A DNA stretch of 60,000 nucleotides. It comes from Adiantum capillus-veneris (lineage: Eukaryota; Streptophyta; Polypodiopsida; Polypodiales; Pteridaceae). The position numbers were made by a program, and so were the translations under genes. The stretch lies in contig CM043958.1 of assembly GCA_014529385.2 (NCBI GenBank), positions 81,341,525 through 81,401,524 on the forward strand. The letters run 5' to 3'. The first letter of the stretch is position 1. Each line of letters starts with the position of its first letter. The notes beneath the pieces were generated by a model. That model ran no database searches. It worked only from the letters and a program-made list of their open reading frames with translations, and was not told the DNA's origin. Below, piece after piece: positions 54,419 through 60,000 of the stretch.

Positions 54419-55580
54419 GGTTACGCCTTAAAAGGAACTCGAACAGGTGCAAGTGCTAGGTCGGGAACAGATTCTGGGACGGGAGCACTTGCAGAAGCTC
54501 CGTTATAGGGAGAGGATTCGCCAGTACGCTTCTTCGGGAACTTCGTCTATATATGAAAGATAAGGGACGGGCACCCCGAATGCATTGTCTACCATGGGTG
54601 CGATTCCCATGGCGTCCAAAGGACCAGCCAGGAGCCAGCGTTGGTGAGAGAAATTTGTAGAATAATATGCGCCCATGTGTAATACTGCTTGCTGGTCGTT
54701 ATGTATTTCTCGTAAGTGAATTTGGGGAAGGGTTAATGTATAAGGTAAGTTCACATGAGGGCTTTTTTTTTATTAAAAAAATTGAGCTAGTCGAGCCAAG
54801 TGTGACCGGCCACTACGCATAAAAACCTGTGTTGATTTTGTTTTAAAAGTATTGCGCTGCTGTATAACTTGGTTAAGTTTCTTTTTTTTAATGAAACACC
54901 TCTTATGGCCGGTCACCCAAATTTGGGGCGGCCGGGCACTTTAATAAATTATAAGTTTATGAAGGGTTAGCTAGCCAGCTAAAATAATAAGCCTCAGCGT
55001 AAAAAAAAACTCAACACCTCTCATAAGGCAGCCAGCGTGGAGAAAATTTCAGCCAGCGCAAGATAATCAGCCAGCGTGGAAAAATGTCCAGCGTGGAATA
55101 AAAGTCCAGGCAGCGCGTATGATTTTTGAGGACCAGCGAAGGGGTATTTGAAGAAGCGTTTCAACGCTGCTGATGTGGGCTGCCGCTTGAAGAGGTGTCG
55201 CTTGGGAGAAGGTTGCGATGCGAAGAGATTCCAGTAAAAGGGTGCAATTCAGCTCGTGTTTGCAGAATTTCCGCCAAAGGGTGCGCACACGAAAGGGTGC
55301 TCAACTGAAGAGGTACATACTGAAGCTTGAAAAGGCACACTCTTTCGCATTGACCCATGTATCACCGCTAGCACGACCGGTACGTGTACACACAGCCATG
55401 CTGTTGTCTCTGGGGTGTTGTAGTATGTATTATACGATAACAGAAGTAAATTAAGTTACCTCATGTTGAGATGTATGCCTAGACCACCGTTCTTCGGATT
55501 CCATATGACGCCGAGAAAGGGGTAGAGTGTAGCGTCAAGGGTGAGAGGCTCACAACCGTAGGGTCCCGGGAAAAAAGTTT
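54419..55580 (-). other. Leader (5' untranslated) of the minus-strand element
   Basis: About 1.16 kb between primer site and gag ATG. Contains an 83-codon open minus frame (54754-54503) of no known family and a cluster of 'cagccagcgtggaaaa' repeats (about 55028-55115). T-rich runs near 54767 and 54882. Confidence 0.6.
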
Positions 55581-55592
55581 GCTCTGATACCA
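55581..55592 (-). promoter_or_regulatory. Primer binding site, tRNA-iMet type, minus strand
   Basis: GCTCTGATACCA on plus, i.e. TGGTATCAGAGC on minus, one base after the LTR end at 55594. Confidence 0.9.
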
Positions 55593-55593
55593 C

Positions 55594-56025
55594 TGTAAGG
55601 ATTCTAGGTACTAATCCTTAATTAAGTACTTAAACTCATGATTAAGACTTAAGAAACTGAACTGTACTCGAGACAAGACTTAGAAGACTCTGTGTTTTAT
55701 TGATTGAATGTGTGATACAAGAGCTCCTTATATAGGAGACGAAGAGACATAAATGAAAAGACACGTCTCTTGGTGAAGAGACACGACTTTAAACGTAAAG
55801 ACACATCCTTTCGGCGAAGAGCTGCAACCATTGGGTGAAGAGTCGCACCCATAGAGCGAAGGGGTGTGACCAGTCGTCGAAGGAGTGTGGCTTTTGGCGA
55901 AGAGATACGTCCTTTGGGCGAAGGGGTGTGACCATCCAAGCGCAGGGGTCCTCCTTGGCATGGCACTTCGCGTATCTGCAATTAGGAGTAGATGTATTGC
56001 TGTTAACATAGTCACAATCGTGACA
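55594..56025 (-). mobile_element. 5' LTR (432 bp) of the minus-strand gag-protease element
   Basis: On the minus strand starts TGTCACGATTG (56025) and ends CCTTACA (55594). Contains the 21-bp repeat array (55735-55937) followed directly by a TATA box CCTATATAAGG (about 55725-55735). Right edge abuts LINE A7 at 56026. Confidence 0.88.
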
Positions 56026-56266
56026 CTACTGACCATGGAGGAGATTGATGAGATCCGCCAGCGACCGATTCTCGATCTCTTGTGATCCAGCTATCCCAGC
56101 TAGCTGCTTAGTTCACACCTAGCAGTTTAGGATTCCATAGTATTTTATTATGTCATTTTGTCCTATTGTCATCTTGTTACTCTGACTTTGTATCAGATTC
56201 ACCAAATTGTAACTTCCTGGTCTCATAGGTCACTTTGGCCTTTTCAAGACGTTAATATAACATTTC

Positions 56267-56267
<1 letters not shown>
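56026..56267 (+). mobile_element. LINE A copy A7: extreme 3' end
   Basis: Starts CTACTGACCATGG right after the LTR; the same sequence inside A6 is at 49147 and in A8 at 58618. Contains the ORF2 end ('EEIDEIRQRPILDLL'), 3' UTR and hairpin AGGTC-ACTTT-GGCCT at 56227-56241, ending AACATTTCG. The LTR element evidently cut this LINE; its left part is not found beyond 50506. Confidence 0.85.

Positions 56268-56333
<66 letters not shown>
56268..56333. repeat. (TC)n tail of LINE A7, left border of LINE A8
   Basis: 66 bp of CT joining the A7 3' end to the A8 5' truncation. Confidence 0.95.
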
Positions 56334-59122
<2,789 letters not shown>

Positions 59123-59215
59123 AAAGGCACATCTTATGTTATATATAAAAAACACAGGTCTATGCTCCATGTGTCTAAAGTCTAAAGCTTATTTGTAGTT
59201 GCAGCTAAGCTAAGA

Positions 59216-59690
59216 TCAAGCTTGGGCAGGGCACCATCTACTAGTAGAAACACACACACACACATGTTGGATAGGAAGACCATATACCGATGTTGCAAGA
59301 GGGATAGTTGCGCCTTTTGACCATGCAAATGTAGGGCAACTGAGAGTGCCAAGCCACAACTCAATGAGAAAGATGATCGAGAGTGTGAGGAAAATTGTGC
59401 CAATAGTGGTGCATAGCGCAATCACCATCATTCCAAAACCTATAAACCTCTCATTGATGGCCACCAATGCATTTGGTACCACCGTCTTGACCCCTATCAA
59501 AGCTCGCTGCAACTGTAGAAAGGCTACAAATGCCAGCACCTTGAAGAGTACGATGCGTCTTGCTGTGTTGGACAATGGGGTGCAAGGATCATTGGTGCTT
59601 GATGCCACGGCGCTTATGGTGTTACTGCTGAATGTCATGCCTGAGAAGACCACACCCGAGAAAAGGGAGTTGACGATGTCAATCTACCAA
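59216..59690 (-). pseudogene. Unidentified membrane-protein exon or fragment
   Basis: A minus-strand open stretch (59653-59216, perhaps from a TAG acceptor near 59685) with strongly hydrophobic segments: 'RRIVLFKVLAFVAFLQLQRA', 'GFGMMVIALCTTIGTIFLTL' and 'SIIFLIELWLG', likely two or three membrane helices. I do not recognise the family. The open frame and lack of repeats suggest host coding sequence. It runs into a (GT)n repeat near 59265 at its 3' side, so the end is uncertain. Neighbouring exons are not visible. It could be a gene fragment left among repeats. Confidence 0.4.
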
Positions 59691-59723
59691 AACACTATGC
59701 CACACATCCACAGGTAGTTATAT

Positions 59724-60000
59724 GTGTGAGGCATTGTTTGTGCGCACAAATCTACTGTCACACTTCCACATTTCATACCATGACACCAACCGCCTACTCC
59801 AAGTTGTAGCATGCACACACACACACACCTACAGGTTTGTCTCGGGTTTGGTCTGACTTAGCTATAGTGGTTTGCCTGCCCCTCAACTCATCCTCAAATG
59901 CTGGCAGCCTCGCATGGTAGAAAATTAAGAGACAGAGACTTGACAGAGTGGAGAAAGAGAGAGAATAAAGACATGAAAATAGAGGGATAAGAGAGATTTT
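59724..60000. other. Unassigned right end
   Basis: Short (CA)n at 59814-59828 and an AG-rich stretch near 59935-59995. No gene recognised. Confidence 0.5.

Noticed and set aside
55697-56036. Two overlapping 94-102 codon minus frames, also at 50398-50842
   Set aside because: Produced by the 21-bp repeat array of the LTR, whose period is a multiple of three.

Overview
The window looks like repeat-rich intergenic DNA from a large land-plant genome. Signs are decayed PPR motifs of the plant PLS type at the left end, chromodomain Ty3/gypsy retrotransposons, plant-style tRNA-iMet primer sites, and long (CT)n tracts. The PPR wording and LINE style make me suspect a fern, but that is inference. Nothing bacterial, organellar or viral in the free-living sense is seen. 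Only three stretches look host-derived: a PPR pseudogene (57-662), one exon of an amidohydrolase gene (17159-17260, minus) and an unidentified membrane-protein fragment (59216-59690, minus). Almost everything else is transposable elements.

The best preserved element is a Ty3/gypsy chromovirus at 29524-38224. It has two LTRs of 1478 bp that read the same, a 5-bp target duplication (CGGGC), gag, protease, RT, RNase H, integrase and chromodomain, with one reading-frame break between RT and RNase H. It interrupts a LINE. Older gypsy debris lies at 8340-9240 (-), 10385-12870 (+), 13836-15690 (+), 18300-20345 (-), 20540-22990 (+), 26344-28283 (+), 38491-40570 (+), 40800-43140 (+) and 44560-46600 (+). 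A separate minus-strand element (50506-56025) has LTRs, primer site, gag and protease but no RT, RNase H or integrase. A solo LTR of another family sits inside it (51051-52326), and a second solo LTR of that family lies at 43353-44559 with a perfect 5-bp target duplication.

Non-LTR elements make up much of the rest. Family A (eight pieces, A1 to A8) ends in a conserved 3' UTR with a short hairpin followed by (TC)n rather than poly(A). Most of its 5'-truncated copies also start directly at a (CT)n tract, so copies are chained through microsatellites. Family B (946-2347 plus, 9455-10335 minus) has a zinc-binding RT C-terminus and an A-rich tail. Family C (49472-50505) starts at the tail of copy A6. 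Three tandem units with tRNA-like A and B boxes (24661-25205) look like a SINE array, also between (CT)n tracts.

The most notable observations are: LINE A behaving as a (CT)n-targeting, (CT)n-tailed retrotransposon with a conserved tail hairpin; the gag-protease-only LTR element with a 21-bp repeat array just upstream of its TATA box; the SINE-like array; and the clean nested-insertion history.
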